In this document: piece after piece, positions 25,873-38,743 of the stretch
Layout: each line of letters opens with the position of its first letter
Position numbering within the stretch: the stretch's first letter is position 1
Notes under the pieces: model-generated
Told to the model about the DNA's origin: nothing
What the model saw: the letters and a program-made list of their open reading frames with translations, nothing else
Databases searched by the model: none
Made by a program: the position numbers and the translations under genes
Origin: Utricularia gibba
Lineage: Eukaryota; Streptophyta; Magnoliopsida; Lamiales; Lentibulariaceae
DNA length: 64,000 nucleotides
Assembly: GCA_002189035.1 (NCBI GenBank)
Contig: NEEC01000013.1
Span: forward strand, 806,001-870,000
Direction: 5' to 3'

Positions 25873-28184
25873 TCAGTAATGGCGACAAACAACGGCAGTG
25901 CATGAAGAATCGGCATCAACAGCCCACAGACCGAGATGTTTCAGTTGCTGCTGTATGCTATGGATGTCTGTTTTGTCAGACCAGGATATGAACTTGCTTT
26001 TCCCAAGGAATGAGGTCATGTTGGTAGCGATGTCTCCTGGCCTGACCATTGTGCCATCAATGCGGCCAACTTTTGTGTTCTGCTCATTCAGTAATTTATC
26101 AACTGCTAACAAAAAGGGGGTGTCATCAGAATCCGGATGTTCTTTTAGAGAGAGAACTTCAGAGGCAACATTATATACAAGTTCATTGGTCCAGATCTTT
26201 GACACAGAAGGTGAGCTCCGCAAGAACAGAAGCCCAGCATACCGGCCTACAGAAAAATCATTTCCATCAAAAAATGAATCGTCACTCAGAGGAAGTAAAT
26301 GCCCATCCAACAACCAGGTCGTATAACCAAGTTCCAGGCTCTTTTTAACAGCAAACACCTTAACTGCATTCTCCTTCATCAGCTCAATACTTGAATCTGA
26401 ATGCTTTTCAGACAAGGAAAGCTGATTAAAATCAAAAAACTGGCTGGCATCGATAACAGGGTGACCCCGTCTAGCAAGATCGAGAAGAAAATTAGAAGCT
26501 GGGCCGATCAGGAGATAGTTTTGAATATTTAGCCTCTCAAAGTGGCACAGCATGTTCCTAACAATTTCCTCTTGTGCTCTGTATATATTCACTAACACAA
26601 TGTAACTATTTTTACCCATAGGTTGAAGCAGAGATTGAAACTCTTTTGAGCTCTTGATGATCCTGTTGTACAGAACCTCTCTAAAACAAAAGTCATACCA
26701 CTTGAGACTGCTTAGAGGAGGCAATTCCAAGAAGTTTGAATCAACGGATGTTTCATCTATCAAAGATGAATCTGGTCCAGCAGTCTTACGATAGTTCGCA
26801 CCAGCATCTCTGTGAGAGATGCTAAAAGCTCTCTTACTACGAAAGTTTGTGTAAAAATTGAAGTAACCCTGAGTGTGGATGAATTTGATAAACCAAGGTG
26901 TCCAAATTTTCTCCCCCATTTTCTTGTACCATCCATTTGTCACCTATGAGAATCGAAGATCCACATAAGATTAGGGCAAAACCATACAAAATGATCACCT
27001 TCAGGATAGGAATTAGTATAACAATAATCACCATTCCATCCAAGAAAGGCTTCAAGCCTTTAGCCTTATGGACATCATACCAAAGGCGAAATTCTTTCCA
27101 TGGTCTAGGAAAGAGGAGCTGGCCCCAAGTTCCAACAAGCTGATACAAGAAAATCCGATCTTCACCATCCAAATTCATTTGGTTGCCATGTTTTCCTGTC
27201 ATCAAACCAAACAGAGCATAAGACCTCATAGCTAAGAATTAGAAGATCATCGTAAATAAGCTGAAAACCATGGAGAACAACAAGATCATCTGGTGCACAA
27301 TCCAAAACAGCTGCATATCTAAGGGGCCAGCCCCAGATCAAGTATTAGAAGCTTCCAACACACACCACCAGCAAGGCTTGTGTTGCAAACGAAGGTTATA
27401 GCAGCATGGAGAGCAACGAGAGTTTACCTGGCACAAATCTGGGCCTTTGCAACGAAGCTCCATAAACAAAAGGACTAAAGTTGGATGAATTGTAGTAATA
27501 GTTCAGAATCATAGCCTTCAGAAACCTGTAACAAGACATTCATTCACGAAAATCACCAACATAGAACAACAAGCTTGTGACGGGTAGTGATCACAAAATG
27601 AAGACGAATTCACAGCGCACTTCCGAAAATCTTATACTTCAATCGTAAAACCCATAAAATAACCTGTAATAGAGAGGTGAAACCTCGAGATCATCCTCAA
27701 CAACAAACGCAAATTCATGATCCGAACTGGGCCACCACGACTCAATCCACTGAGCCTGAAGCCCCGCATTAGAAGTCCGATAATGTACTACCTTCTGTCC
27801 AAAACCCCAAAAGAACCCATCAACAAAATCAAGAATTTCCCTTGAAATCCTCAATCCTTCATCGGTATCCGCAGATGGGGTCTCAGCATCTTTCCGGAAA
27901 TTATCAATGAACACGTGAAGATGAACTCTGTCGCCATTATCGTAATGAGCTCTAGAAAGCGAGTTCAGGCAACGAGCAAGAGAAGAAAGACGATTGTAAG
28001 TGAGGACTTTTATGATAAAATTGAAGCTCCGAGGGGTGTCGGGACCGGAAATTCGGCTAATCTGAGTTTGAAATTGGGATTTGCGACTTGGGGACGAGAT
28101 GGAGAACAGGAATATAAACGAAAAAGAAATGATAATGAAGAGAATCAACGGAAGAAGATATTGCTTTGTGGGCGGGGCTGCCAT
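25873..28184 (-). CDS. Type II membrane glycosyltransferase-like protein (At5g12260 family)
   Basis: This is a putative glycosyl transferase with unknown substrate, probably in the Golgi. There are four exons on the minus strand: 28184-27664, 27525-27428, 27195-27032 and 26943-25873, all GT-AG and in phase, giving 617 aa. Residues ~10-29 form one strongly hydrophobic segment after a short N-terminus, fitting a signal anchor. A nucleotide-diphospho-sugar-transferase-like N-terminal domain follows: a FIIKVLTYNR strand, an LHVFIDNF strand, the NAGLQAQWIESWWP stretch and an acidic EDDLEVSP motif (~163-170), which takes the place of a DXD metal site. A second half (~265-617) has its own strand-rich pattern (NYLLIGP, WLLDGHLLPL) and ends at CRHY. 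The EDDLEVS motif recalls GT13-type enzymes, but family membership beyond the plant orthologues is inferred. Confidence 0.88.
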
Positions 28185-31150
28185 CCCTTTCTAGTGTCTC
28201 ACCTCTCCGAAGCAGCGGAGATCGGAGCTATGCCTCCGCACTTCGCAATACAAAATACGGAGTTGGCAACATTTGCTAAATTTCAATTGGACCCCTGAAA
28301 TTTCAAAAATAGCATATCATCCCTACATTATTTTTATTAATTTAAATCAAAAGATGATGGATATTTTTATAATGAAAACTAAACGATGGCCACTTTTCTA
28401 ATAAGTAAACGAGATAGTGGCCATTTTTTTCAAAAGACCCTTATTTTTGGCATGTAGCTAAATTTTTTGGGGTAAGCCTGCGCCTGAATAGGATATGGTG
28501 GTGGTTAACAAACCTGCTCCACTTTTTATGGTGGCTGTGGAGATTTTTATGTTGTGGAGTTGTTTGATGCATTATGGTAGTGTATTGCATTACTTTTATT
28601 ATTATTGATTTTTAAATTAATGAATTTATAAATCAATTGTAAACACATATTGTTTGATTTGATATATATATATATATATTAAAATCTTAAAAATTAAGTT
28701 GTTAGAATTGAAATATCTTAAATTATATTTATATTGAATACTATTTTACCTTTTATTATTAAATAATGTTATTTAGGAGTATTTTTTATTTAATAAGAGT
28801 ATATTAACATTTCATGGTTTTAAAATAGCTATTGAAGAGTGGGTGATAATGTGCGGAGGAAGAGAGAATGTAGAAGATAAAATCCCAACATAAATGTAAG
28901 TAATTTTTTTTTTATTTTAAATAGGTATAATAAATATGGTATTTAGTATTTTAGTAATTACAATAATTCAATTGATTTCAAAAGAAAAATAATTACGTTT
29001 TTCCTACATAAATGAGTAATTTATAAGTAAATTAAAAACATATTTTAAAATCACTTATAAATAATAAACGAAATAATTATATATTTATAATTAATTAAAA
29101 TAACTTATAAACAATACATAACACCCTCTATGAAATTATTTTACTGATATCAATGAAAGAGATGTCTGAACATGATTTAATATTAAATTGAAAAAATATC
29201 TAACTTTTGATCTAATTTTATAAATACCTAAACTAATATATTTTTATTTATAATTTACTCTATGTTTAAAAACTACTTTTACCCTTTCAGTTGTACTTCG
29301 TTATTTAATTTTGTGTATTATTTCTATATGATAGTTTATAATAAACATACAATTATTGATTACATAATTATTTTTATTAATAAATTACTTTTATTTAAAT
29401 TTATATTTACTTTACTGTGTCAGAATGGATAAATACAAATAAGCATTTTTTTCAATTTTTTGAGAATATCATCAGATTCTCAATATTCGAGTAACATAAC
29501 ATTTAACAACAAAAATGTCAATCTGCCCTACAATCTTTGAACCTCCAACCATACACGAACAATTTAAACTGCTCACTCTTTCAATATATATCGTGTGGGA
29601 AATTACACTTTTATATAGGATGAAGAAATGAAATCTGAATATATACCCATAGCTACATGAAAAATATTGTAACATGAAAAATTTTAACGTATATAATACG
29701 AGTAGAGGAAGCACAAAAATGAACTTGAAGAAGACGGTGGACATCACTCATTGTAGCATGCCTAAGCACACATATAAATTCACAAAACAGCAATCCCCCA
29801 ACTAGTGGCCATCCAGTGAACTTGATCTACCATCCAATAAAGAACGTTCAACTTGCTACGGTTACTACTGGCATCTTGGTAAAAAATTCTATGACAAACT
29901 AACAATACAAGAGCACGAGCAAAACATACAACTTCCACCTTCGGAGTTTCTACTATAATAACAACATATGTATCATGGTTGTATATTTGAAGGCCAATCA
30001 TAATGAATTATGAATCACCAACAATAAAGTGCTACTCAGGCTCCCATCCAAAATTGTTCGATGCATAGCTCATATCATTGTTGTGCTGTGCATTTTGTAG
30101 ATATACGAACTATCAATATACCATCAATATGAAGATTCTACAGCTTAGAAACATCTTGGAGTATGATGGTGGCCTCTCTGCATGGTTGGAAGAAATTGTA
30201 CGTCTCTAGACTCCATCTCTCCACTAGAACTGTGAGTAGATTCGTGTGTGGTTCCATTCGTAATATAGTTAGAACCTCATAAAAATCTCAATGATCAATA
30301 TATCTCGCAATCCTTTCCTCACAGTATCTACCTACCAAGAAGCTGAAACTATGTTTGAACTACAGTATATTAAGATTTAATGCATATAATATATCATAAA
30401 TAATGTGCACTTGTTACATATTCAACAAGCTCAAATCCTTAGGACTATAAATTTTTAGACGAGAATACTTGTTGATCTATAGAAAAAATATAAATAAATT
30501 AATAAGTAACATATATTAAACAACAAATAATATAATAAATTAATAAATAAAATATATTAATGAAGACCAAAAAATAATGAAAATATATAATTAATAAAAA
30601 AATCTCATATAGATTTATACAAAAGTTAAAAATAAATTAATAAGTATTATATATTAAACAAGAAAAAAAAATATAGAAATTGATTAATAAAATAATTAAT
30701 CAAATAATAAAAATGATTGAAGAATTAAATTGATATTACATTAGTAATGGCAACTTAACTATAAAGGTCTTTAGTAATAATACTAAAAATAGTACAAAAA
30801 ATTTTAATAATTAAAAATAGAATTATAAAATAAAAAAAATGACATTATCCAAATTTTGCTTCAAATTTGACTCTATTTAATGCTGAATATGAATGAAATT
30901 TTTTTTGGAAATAAAACATATATATAGAAGAGGAGGCATGATAGAAATGAATGATGATATATCTATTTAATATACAATCAAAAGGATGATAGTTATCATT
31001 ATTCATGATATATAAAATTAATAATATATAATTATTTTGGATCAATATTATATAATTGACTTTTTCAGAATATTTCACATAAAATAAAATTATCATCATT
31101 GGAAATTGGTTTTGGTTTTGGAAAACATAAAAATTACAAGATAAAATGGG
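28185..31150. other. AT-rich intergenic DNA
   Basis: The first ~120 bp probably contains the glycosyltransferase 5' UTR and promoter. Beyond that no gene is supported. A small hairpin (atggccact at 28386-28394, agtggccat at 28416-28424) is present. The stretch 29460-30440 is less AT-rich but gives only short unconserved frames. Confidence 0.45.
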
Positions 31151-32079
31151 TTGAATGCCATCTATAAATACTCATTAATCATTCTCAAATATCATTTGAG
31201 AAAGTAAGAGAAATCTAGTTTTATTTGAGGAGAAACGAGGTTAGTAATTTTTTTATTTTTAAAATATTTTATTTGAATTTTTAATTATATTAATTTGCGT
31301 GTTGATAATATATATTTGAGATTTTTTGGATATATTTTTTTGACAAATTTGGTTAAATAATTCACTAGATATATTTAATTTGATTTTTTGAAATATATTT
31401 TTGTGTTTATTTTTGATAATATATTTATTTCAAAATGTAACTTTTTAAATTTGATTTGGATTAGATAATTAATTAAATATTTTTATGTTTAATATATATT
31501 TTTAAATATTTTCAAATTTAGTTATGTGTATTTTGAGTGTTAAATTTGATTAAGTATATTGGTTTTTGATATTACTGTATATCTTTTTAAAAAGTGATAA
31601 AATTAATATTTTTTATTAAATTTAAATGTTAAAAACCTTTGGAATGAAAACTTATTAATGAGTATAAGTAATTACATTTTTTTTAATTTTATTATTGTGT
31701 TGTTTATATAATGGAATTTCAATATGATGTTCTAATTCATTTTTGTATCATAAATTTGTTCATTTATGTTTCGTATTTAACGTAATTTTTAGACATTATA
31801 TTTATATAATATATGTTATTTTTGTTTTTCAATTTCACTTATATATGTGTTTTTTATTATATATTTGGATTGTTTGTCTAATTTACTTTATTATTGTTTC
31901 AAATTTTTGGATTCTCAAAATGTATCATTGGATTCTAACTTATTGCATCTACAAAGTTATCATATTTCTAGTTGTTTTTTAAATCGTAAAAAATTGAACA
32001 ATTTATTTATATTTAAACATTATGATCGTATTTTATGTGATTGAAAAATCTTCTCTCTAGTTGTCAAAGTTATAATAAC

Positions 32080-33640
32080 TCTATAAAATGTGTTTGTTAT
32101 TTGAAGTTTTTTCAATGATTGTTCTTCCCATTTATAACAAAAGAACATCTAGAAATCAGAATAAGTGGTTTGAATTTCTTGAAAATAAGTTTAGAGAACA
32201 CAACAAAACTCTTATTTTCAAAATTTAAAGATAGAAGTTTAGGAAAAAAATTGGTTCCAATTTAGAGCATCTTGATATAATGCGGTAGTTCTTCAATTTT
32301 TTGTATGGTTTTATGTTATCACTAATTCTACTGATTGTAGGTATGCCTTATATCATTATTTTGATCGTATGTTGTGTTTTTTTCCCAAATATGAAAAGGG
32401 GTGAAGTTCGTCTCGACTATATGGATTTATTTACTAACGATGAAGAAACTAAGCAACTTAGTTAGGGTTCAACTATTTTGGCTTATATTTATTGTATGTT
32501 AACCGAAAGTTCTCTCTAAGCATATTTATAAAATAATACATCTTCACTTTCTCTCTCACTCACTAAGTACAAAAAATGCACATAGGGTGGTTAATTTTTT
32601 CATACACTAATTTGATAGTGGGTACTTTTAAAAATAACTTGATCTATCTGTGGATGTTGGATTTTAAGTGTACTTATACTACTTTTATAGGTATGATAAT
32701 GAAATTTTCATACATATTTTTTTAATCTTCAAACTATAAAGATTATTTTTTAGATATGAGCTTTGAGTCGAATCTGAACTTTATCACCTACTTTGCAAGT
32801 GCTGATTCTTGGTATATCATATAATTTAGAATATTATATGATTTACGATTAGGGGTAAATTATTTATGAATGTTTTAAACATAAATATATTTTTTGTTAT
32901 AATTTTTTTTAAATGAAAGTAAATCATATATATGAAAAGTATGACTGTAGGTGATAATCAATAATTATACTCTATACCTTATTGGACATGATAATATGAA
33001 AATCAAACTAAATAACTTTTTAATGTACATTTTTTCCTTTTTTTATTTTACAATTAATTTAGCACCCATATTTCAATGAAGATTTTCAGGTTGTTGAAGA
33101 AGATTGCCGTAAAATTTGGACATATTGTGAATCATTGATCTTTTTTAGAATTTTTGAATAACACAAGTTAGTTACTTGCAATTGTAGTTACTTTGACTAT
33201 GATGAGGTAGTTACTTGCAATTGTATCCCACCAAATTCAAAACTGACTATTTGGTAAATCATACTGGCCATTTGATGCATGCAGAATCTATCCTGGAGAA
33301 TCTTACCTAATTAGTCATTCAAATAATCCTTCAATTTTATCATATCCATCACATGATTACTTTTATGTTTCATAATTTACTAATAATCCAATGTCGCCAT
33401 ATCTAACTCATGAGAGTTTTGGTTCATAATTTACCCCTAAACAATAGAGTGCGCCTTATGAATTTCAAACACCATCATGTGTTGGTGGCATTAATATGAG
33501 GTTTTCTTTAATAGCGGCTAGGTCTTTTCCATCATTATATGACAATTTTACCACTAGTTGTACTAGTCTAATCTGATTGCACCTTCGTCTAGCATTGATA
33601 TTAGACAAAATAGATATAATAAAGAAGGGACGAAAAAAAA
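32080..33640 (+). pseudogene. Plant mobile domain (PMD) gene relic, copy A
   Basis: PMD proteins (the MAIN/MAIL1 group and transposon-borne relatives) share a ~350-aa aminotransferase-like fold domain. Visible pieces in order on the plus strand: NKWFEFLENKF (~32160), CVFFPNMK and NDEETKQLS (~32370-32465) followed after a stop by GSTILAYIY, then EEDCRKIWTYC (~33097-33130), and a C-terminal part at ~33510-33640 alignable to the end of copy B. Each piece has a clear counterpart in the PMD at 55461-58290, in the same order. Numerous stops and frame shifts show that it is dead. Confidence 0.65.
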
Positions 33641-34369
33641 CAAAAACTTAATTTCTAGAATTTGTACATTCTTTTATCTTTAATGTTTGACAATATATTG
33701 TTATTAGTACATACAATTGCATAGTTTTGGAAGAATTGATTTTGTACAAAGTTGAAATTTCATAAAATCAAGGGGATTTGATGCTTTGGAGCTAATACAT
33801 AGAGGATCGGTTTGACGCTGATTGATCGTTTCCAATGAGAAAGGTAAGTGGGATGATAAGTTCTAAGCGAATATTGTGTTTATTTCTATGTTTGTGTGCT
33901 TTGAACATTTGTTGTCTGTTCATGCATTTTTCTGTTATAATTGGGTGTAAATCTAAAGTTGATTTTTATAGCTTATTGTATTAGTTTACATATTTGAAAA
34001 GAATTTTCAAAGTCTAATTTTAAAAATTTATAATTTAATGTTGGATAATTGGATTACATGATTCTTAATTCTTTAAATAGATTTACTTTTTAGCTTTCAA
34101 ATGAATTTTTCATGATTTTTGACTAAATTTAAGGCTTACAAAATATAGCTATTTTAAATGACTATAAAAATGTTTTTAATGCATATTATACATAAAATGT
34201 GTGATGTGAATTAGAAAAATAAAAAGAGTTGTGAAATTATGGTTTGGTTCATAATATAAAAGTATTTAATATATTAAATAATAAAAATTTATTAAAAGTT
34301 AATATATATTTATTCAATAATTGTTTAAAATCAAAACCAAAAACACTAGTATAAAAATAATACATTAGT

Positions 34370-36790
34370 CATCCATTTCATTTGAAATTCTAATACTACG
34401 ATGACGACCTCTTCCCTTATGACACTTATTATGATTTAAACATACTTTATCTTAGTTCATATATCTTGTTGACCTAAATTTTGTAATAGTTTATAAGCAT
34501 ACTACATCTGCAACAAATTCAAAGTCAATTCACGAATAACCATTTGGTTTAAATGAAAGTAAACACATTTTTCTACATTTTAGAGAAACAATGTAAATAG
34601 AACCAACAAGACGATCAAGATCCCAATAGTATATCTAAAGTTGTCCCGTGTTTGGTTATTGTTTCTAAAACCATGTATTTTTTTTGTCTGTGAAAATATG
34701 TATTAGTAATAAATGCATTAAATATGAATCATTTATAAATATCAATACAAAATAATTTGAAATAATATACTTTGGTATGATTGAAATAAGAGATCTATTG
34801 AAGTCTTGTAATAAACATTATTTATGTTCAATAGAAAATAGTATCTACGATTCTACAAATTTGATATCTTTGTATTTTTTTAAAAACTCCATTCATGCAT
34901 TCAACTTGATTTGTAATCAAATATCAGTGATGTTTGTCATTGTCAAATGCAAGTGTCTATTTGTTGGTATTTGATAAGTATTAGGAAGATAATGAAGAGT
35001 ATTTAAAGAATCATGAGGACGTTGTTCAAGTTAACATATTAGAAATTATGATCATTCCACCAGGACTAATTATAAAAATCAATACCATTGGAATTAATAT
35101 TGGGTCTGAAGTATTACCATTAAAAGAGTTCAACTATTGGAATCTAAATCTATCTTATAGTCCAAAACATCTTCTCATCTTTCATGTTTATTATTGGACT
35201 TATTAGGCTTTTTTTTTTTTTATTTTGTTGAACTTTGTAATATTAGAACTCAATTTTAGAGTACAAATACTCTAGAGATGTACTCTTTGAAAAACTTTTT
35301 AATTCATTTCATTTATTTTGTGAGGATTTTCCTCTTCTTTGAGTGCTTAAACACTCTTGACTTATCAAACCTTGAGCTTAAAGTGTTCTAAGATTATGAC
35401 TTCCAATTCCTTCTCCTTCTAAAGTATGGCTCTAAATTTTTTTTCTTTCAAAATCTGATTGCAATAGATTCATTTTCTTGAGAGTAGATTTGGGTGGGTT
35501 CTTTTCTAAGCTTCAAAATCACCTTTTGTTCGTGGATTGTTAAACTCTTTAGATTAGAGGATCACATCAATATTATTCATAACCTCAGGACGATTTAATT
35601 ATGGCACTACCACATGATAAGTAAAAATTTCTTTCATATATTATTGAAATTTACCTTATTTGGTATAGCACCAGTTGCATATAAATATTTTTTAATTCCT
35701 TATTTTTTACAAACTTGTAAAGATTGGAAACAAAATGTCGAAGGCATCAATAATGAATATACCTACCATTTATAAATGCATGCAAAGAACTAACAACAAG
35801 CAATATACCAATATGACGATTTGAGATGATTATACATGTCTATCATTGAATAATTAAAACATTTAATTTCTTAATGAACCATGAATATAATTTTAAATTT
35901 TCATCATTCACAATAGCACATGCTACAATATTATATATCCATCAGAATTGTGACAAATATTAATTAATAATTTATAAATAAGATATCATAAAATATATAA
36001 ATAAAAATTCTAAAATTAAAAAGATTATTTTACATAAAGATGTGTTACATTAATGAAAAGCACTAGAACACATAATTGATAATCATCAAGATAAGGCTTG
36101 AAAGCTCAAAATATATATCGAAATATTTTATGATTAGATTGTGTATCATGAATAGCCCACTCTACAATTGTAATGAGATTTATCACTTGAATCGCCAGCA
36201 TATATATGGCAATTTTTTTATTGAATATTTTCAAGACTCATGAATAAGTTAAAATGCATGTTGCACGACAAAACATGTTTTATCATAATTAATGATATAA
36301 TAATATCTGACTTGTATCTCAACTATTACTTTATCTATGATCAATTTTAATATAAGTAAATAGCTTTAAAATTTTAATTTATATCAATAAAAAATAAAAA
36401 TATATTATCAAATGCTATAAAAATATTATGTTGCATATTTCACATGTAATCTATTAAATCTCATCTAATAAATGTCATTGAAATGTTTCTATGTATGTTG
36501 CCCGCTATTTCACTTTCACAAGAATGCGACTAAAAAATTTTGAATTGTCAAATCCCGTCTCTCTTCGATTCGTATAAATGAATATGAAAGTCACATTATG
36601 TTACTAGAATAGAATAACACAAATGCTTTGATTTAATTTCGCTCACATAGAATTAAAAATACTTCCTAATGTGTCAAATGTGAACACAAAAATAAACTTC
36701 TTCTTTGGATATATATTTCAATCCAACTTTTAAGACGAGATTATCAAGATTATAGCTCATATAAACACATCTGATTGCAAATTCTTTTGC
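34370..36790 (-). pseudogene. MULE transposase relic, copy A
   Basis: The minus strand matches the plus-strand MULE at 51260-54450 in four blocks: ~36790-36650 (SYNLDN, then EEVYFCV), ~36610-36540 (the CxFHIRLY-like region), ~36260-36120 (an AIHDTQSNHKIF-like stretch) and 34990-34780, the conserved motif before the SWIM finger (TTNQ.E.MNG.F in copy B). A C-terminal block, 34700-34370, has YWDLDRLVGS and an Arg/Gly-rich tail. The SWIM zinc finger present in copy B is deleted here. Stops interrupt every block. Confidence 0.6.
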
Positions 36791-37180
36791 AACTATCTGT
36801 TCTCCACTCTAAAATAAAACAACCAATCTTTCAGATTATCTATTCTAAATTGATATTTCAAACTTGCTACATGCAAAATAAGAACTCATGGCAATTGAGC
36901 AGTGATATTCAGCTTTTCTTAAACCCATATTTATTTGTGTTTTTTGTTGGCATAGGCTTAGATTCCGATTCGAAAGTTGAAGAATCAAACTTGTATACTG
37001 TCACATTACTGGATGCCATCATGATATCAAATGAAATGAGTGAATTAATTAGGATAAGAATGCATTGTTTCATTTATAATTCTTTTGTAGAATTATTTAT
37101 TTACCTTCATATTCACGAGATGTATTTAAAAATTAAAATTGAAAATTCATGTGGGTATTTACTTTCGTTTCCATAAAATA

Positions 37181-38743
37181 TAATTTTCTAGAAGGAAAGA
37201 GTGATCTTTTCTATTTGTGTCGTTTTCTTGGTAGTTATTTGGAAATAAAGTAAAAAAAGACCGTAAACTCGATTTAGGGTAAATATCTTTATATTCATTG
37301 TGATAAATAATGAATTTTTATCGAAATTAATTAGTAACTCTTATTTTAAAATGAATCACATAAAATCTCAATGTTTATTTTCTTAATTTGATAATCAATT
37401 TATTATTTAGTATCGATTATACATAATATATAATTAATGATTTAATTATCTTTCTAAAAAGATTTTTTTATATGATTTTGAAAAATATGAAAAATTAAAA
37501 AATACTTATTATTTTTTATTTTAAAATTAAATTTTTCCATGACTTATTTAATGATAATAGTATAAAATTATTTATGACTAACATTATTGAAGCATATTAT
37601 TTTATCTTAAATGAATAATATTTACATTCATATAATATGAAATATATGATTTTGTCTTAAATTTTATCTTGTATAGAATTAAAATATGAAATTCATAATT
37701 TTATAAAAAGAAATCTCGATATTTATTAAATAAAAATTTACAGTGACCACATGTGACTACTTATTTTACAAAAAAACTTGTTTTTTTTTCGTTTCTATGT
37801 ATTGCACAGAAAAATGACAAATAAATCATGAATTTTGGAGTTAACACAAATGAAATTTCTAGTTTAATGATATATTTTTTTTAATAGAACAATTCAGTAT
37901 TTGAAGATATTATTTAATATGAATTTGTCTTAAAAATTTTTGATATTTTGATTTTTAATGAACTTGTGAAGTAATAGGAGTTCCACAAACCACTATGATT
38001 TATGTTATGTGGTAATAGGTTTTAGGGTTTTAGGGAAACCCTAAATACTATAATTTGTGAAAGGATATGATGTCAACTAAGCACTACAATTCACGTTCTT
38101 TGATGTTTAATTAAACTTATGAAACAACATGAAAAATTAAATTGTAATAATTGATTTTAATTAACTAAAATGATATATTAGTAATTTTACACAAAAATTT
38201 ATTAAAATCATACTTTTATACTCAGATAACAAGCATATTTTGATTTTAACTTCAAATAAATTATAACTATCAATCAAATATGAATTAAATTTTAAACACT
38301 CAAAATATATTAAATTAAATTCAAATAAACTAAGCTCAATTTAACATTATACACACCAACCAAAGGCATCTAGATTCTAGAATGATTTATGTACATCAGA
38401 GTGTACTTTTGCAGTTTAACACTTGGCCGCAGATTAACCAATAAGAATCATTCAGGCATAGCCTTATTGTTACACTAAAACGAATGTTCCACATTACTCA
38501 GGTTGGATTAGAAACAACTTGGACGCCAAAACATGCAACCAACGCCACACAAAGGTTCTAAAATTAAGCTTAATCCTCTACAGTCTCCCCTCATTGGATT
38601 TCATGCTATCTAACAAAAGAACGCACAGCCACCAAGTAGAGTTTGCGATATAGCGAGCATACACACGCCTCTGGCAACAAGGTTTACCTCATCTACAGAC
38701 TTATAACACACCTGGGATAAGCTCAGCTGCTTCTAGTTGATCC
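37181..38743. other. AT-rich intergenic DNA, CIPK 3' flank
   Basis: No gene is supported. From ~38390 the composition rises towards the CIPK stop at 38744 and should include its 3' UTR. Confidence 0.45.
38020..38046. repeat. Telomere-like motif with short hairpin
   Basis: Two TTTAGGG-type units (ttttagggttttaggg) are followed immediately by the complement (aaaccctaaa), forming a small snap-back. Such motifs are common in plant DNA, and this one lies in intergenic sequence. Confidence 0.6.

Larger units (their letters stand above)
31160..37180. mobile_element. Composite MULE + PMD relic, copy A (approximate limits)
   Basis: A degraded PMD gene on the plus strand (32080-33640) and a degraded MULE transposase on the minus strand (34370-36790) converge here. 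The same two genes in the same tail-to-tail arrangement occur, reversed, at 51260-58290. That shared architecture suggests one transposon carrying both. The outer limits are guesses: no terminal inverted repeat or 9-bp duplication was found by eye. Between ~35000 and 36100 the MULE is interrupted by unrelated AT-rich sequence, including an LTR-like patch around 35170-35620. Confidence 0.55.

Noticed and set aside
25898-26348. Two plus-strand frames over the glycosyltransferase last exon
   Set aside because: Both are antisense to a long, well-supported exon.
32846-33440. Inverted aggggtaaattat / ataatttacccct pair looking like a small transposon
   Set aside because: PMD-derived sequence aligned with copy B lies between the two motifs, and the flanking bases do not form a target duplication.
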